From the NCBI GenBank assembly GCA_003645395.1, contig QNFC01000019.1, positions 1-16,244 on the forward strand: a stretch of DNA of 16,244 bases, read 5' to 3'. The translations under genes were made by a program, and so were the position numbers. The DNA comes from Gammaproteobacteria bacterium. GTDB taxonomy: Bacteria; Pseudomonadota; Gammaproteobacteria; Immundisolibacterales; Immundisolibacteraceae. The notes beneath the pieces are model-generated. The model searched no databases, was not told the DNA's origin, and saw nothing but the letters and a program-made list of their open reading frames with translations. This document shows, in pieces, positions 14,842 to 16,244 of the stretch (position 1 is the stretch's first letter; each line of letters begins with the position of its first letter).

Positions 14842-15577
14842 GCGTCAGCCAGGTTATCTGCTGCACACCCACCCTTATCGCGATAGTAGCGCGTTACTTG
14901 AAATCTGGAGCCGTGATTTTGGTCGGGTTGGATTGGTGGCTCGCGGCGCGCGCCGGGCTAAATCGCCGTGGCGAGGGTTGCTGGATAGCTTTCAGCCGCT
15001 GTTGCTGTCGTGGGGCGGGAAAGGTGATCTAAAGACCTTGCGAGGTATGGAATTAGAACAGATGATTACACCGCCGGCCGGTCAGTCGATGGCCGCCGCT
15101 TATTACGTTAATGAACTAGTGCTGCGCACCTGTATGCGTCACGATCCCCATCCTGGTTTGTACGCCAATTATGTGAAGATGCTGACGTTACTGTCGACCC
15201 ATCAGCAGTTTGAAGCGCAGCTACGTTATTTTGAAAAACAGCTGCTGGCCGAGTTGGGTTATGGTCTGGATCTGCTGAGTGACTGTCATGGCGAACCACT
15301 GGTAGCCGATGCTGATTACCGATATGTAGCGGATGAAGGCGCAGTGCCCGTTGGGCAGGAACGGGACAGGTTTGGTGAGAAAGTGTCCGGTGAGTTGTTG
15401 ATGGCGCTAGCGCAGGAACGGCTTAGTAGTGATCAGCTTGGTGCAGCTAAACGGCTGATGCGAACACTGCTCAGGCCGCACCTGGGGTCCCGGCCATTAG
15501 AGTCGCGGCGGTTATGGTCGATTTTTTCAAAGTTGGGAAAAACCAAATTGGGGAATGCAGGTGAAGCTAGGCATTAA
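14822..15577 (+). CDS. recO: DNA repair protein RecO
   Basis: RecO is a recombination mediator of the RecFOR pathway, which loads RecA onto SSB-coated single-stranded gaps. The 251-residue product has an N-terminal OB fold (GYLLHTHPYRDSSALLEIWSRDFGRVGLVARGARR, residues 11-45) and a helical C-terminal domain (YYVNELVLR, LRYFEKQLLAELGY). The ATG at 14822 lies immediately after GGGGAG, too close for an ideal ribosome site. Translation probably depends on coupling to era, with which it overlaps by 20 bases. No cysteine-rich zinc finger is visible in the C-terminal part, as in other gammaproteobacterial RecO proteins. Confidence 0.95.
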   Translation: MNPSIIERQPGYLLHTHPYRDSSALLEIWSRDFGRVGLVARGARRAKSPWRGLLDSFQPLLLSWGGKGDLKTLRGMELEQMITPPAGQSMAAAYYVNELVLRTCMRHDPHPGLYANYVKMLTLLSTHQQFEAQLRYFEKQLLAELGYGLDLLSDCHGEPLVADADYRYVADEGAVPVGQERDRFGEKVSGELLMALAQERLSSDQLGAAKRLMRTLLRPHLGSRPLESRRLWSIFSKLGKTKLGNAGEARH

Positions 15578-16244
15578 TGTTGATCACGTCGCGACGCTGC
15601 GGCAGGCAAGAGAAACGGAATATCCCGATCCAGTAGAGGCTTCTTTACTCGTATTAACCAGTGGTGCTGATTTTATAACCGTTCATTTGCGTGAAGATCG
15701 TCGCCATATTCAGGAACGTGACGTTGAACTGCTGCTTGAAAAGCTGCCGGTGAAGCTAAACCTGGAGTTGGCAATCACCGAAGAAATGGTTGACTACGCC
15801 TGTCGCGTCAAGCCTGCCGAGTGTTGCCTGGTACCGGAAAAGCGTGAGGAACTAACCACGGAAGGTGGGCTGGATGTCGTGGCTCATGCACCGGCTGTTG
15901 CAGCGGCTATTGAGCGCTTGCAAGGCGCAGGCATTCGAGTTTCACTTTTTATAGATCCTGATTCTGAGCAGGTTGCTGCGGCAAAGCAGCTGGGCGCCAC
16001 CGTGGTCGAGCTACACACTGGTCGTTATGCCGAGCTGGCAGAAACCGGTTTTGGCTCGTTGACCGCCGATGAGCGGCAACGGCTATTTCTGGCTGCCAGT
16101 CAGGCGCTGGAACTGGGTTTGGTGGTGAATGCGGGACATGGTCTGCATCGTACGAATCTTGCGCCACTTCTGGAAATGCCGGGTCTTAATGAGTTGAATA
16201 TTGGTCATTCAGTGATTAGTCGCGCTGTTTTTGTTGGGTTACCC
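15555..16244 (+). CDS. pdxJ: Pyridoxine 5'-phosphate synthase (3'-truncated by window edge)
   Basis: PdxJ condenses 3-amino-2-oxopropyl phosphate with 1-deoxyxylulose 5-phosphate to give pyridoxine 5'-phosphate, the last step of the DXP-dependent vitamin B6 route. The frame is open to the window end and gives 230 residues; roughly 15-20 are missing. Family motifs are GINVDHVATLRQAR at 6-19, TVHLREDRRHI at 42-52, E71 in NLELAITEEM, CLVPEKREELTTEGGLDV, ELHTGRYA, VNAGHGL at 191-197 and NELNIGH. The ATG at 15555 overlaps recO by 23 bases. A GTG at 15561 has better spacing from the GGGGA site and would shorten the protein by two residues, so the start is open. Confidence 0.95.
   Translation, partial: MQVKLGINVDHVATLRQARETEYPDPVEASLLVLTSGADFITVHLREDRRHIQERDVELLLEKLPVKLNLELAITEEMVDYACRVKPAECCLVPEKREELTTEGGLDVVAHAPAVAAAIERLQGAGIRVSLFIDPDSEQVAAAKQLGATVVELHTGRYAELAETGFGSLTADERQRLFLAASQALELGLVVNAGHGLHRTNLAPLLEMPGLNELNIGHSVISRAVFVGLP

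Overview
The window is a block of core chromosome from a gammaproteobacterium. The gene order ygfZ / sdhE-ygfX / nadB / rpoE(algU)-rseA(mucA)-rseB(mucB)-rseC(mucC)-mucD / lepA-lepB-DUF4845-rnc-era-recO-pdxJ is the one I recall from Pseudomonas aeruginosa and relatives. The proteins resemble Pseudomonas and E. coli homologues, but base composition is moderate and the intergenic gaps are AT-rich. I infer a Pseudomonadales- or Cellvibrionales-like, possibly marine, gammaproteobacterium. The species cannot be named from the sequence alone.

Left part (1-2100): the 3' portion of a short-chain dehydrogenase (its start lies outside the window), followed by a gene of its own for a cytosolic protein with seven 42-residue TPR repeats. 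These two genes are the accessory part of the window. The TPR gene converges on ygfZ.

Redox and cofactor part (2143-5591): ygfZ (minus strand) is divergent from sdhE-ygfX (plus strand). SdhE helps insert FAD into succinate dehydrogenase, YgfX is a small two-helix membrane protein, and YgfZ supports Fe-S enzymes. nadB (minus strand), the FAD-dependent L-aspartate oxidase of NAD synthesis, converges on ygfX and is divergent from rpoE.

Envelope-stress part (5853-10032): sigma-E, its membrane anti-sigma factor RseA, the periplasmic RseB, the membrane protein RseC and the periplasmic protease MucD form a complete sigma-E circuit. A candidate autoregulatory sigma-E promoter lies upstream of rpoE. 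A perfect 16-bp hairpin follows mucD and separates this unit from the next.

Translation and RNA part (10228-16244): lepA (EF4), lepB (signal peptidase I), a DUF4845 membrane protein, rnc (RNase III), era (30S assembly GTPase), recO (recombination mediator) and pdxJ (vitamin B6 synthesis, cut by the window end). Most neighbours overlap or nearly so, which indicates one transcription unit with translational coupling. No gene-free stretch exceeds 300 bases; the longest is the nadB-rpoE gap of 261 bp. I saw no mobile element, CRISPR array, rRNA or tRNA, and no convincing undescribed multi-gene system. The points worth a second look are small: an operator-like dyad, a possible small ORF, a prepilin-like DUF4845 protein, leader hairpins and several non-ATG starts.
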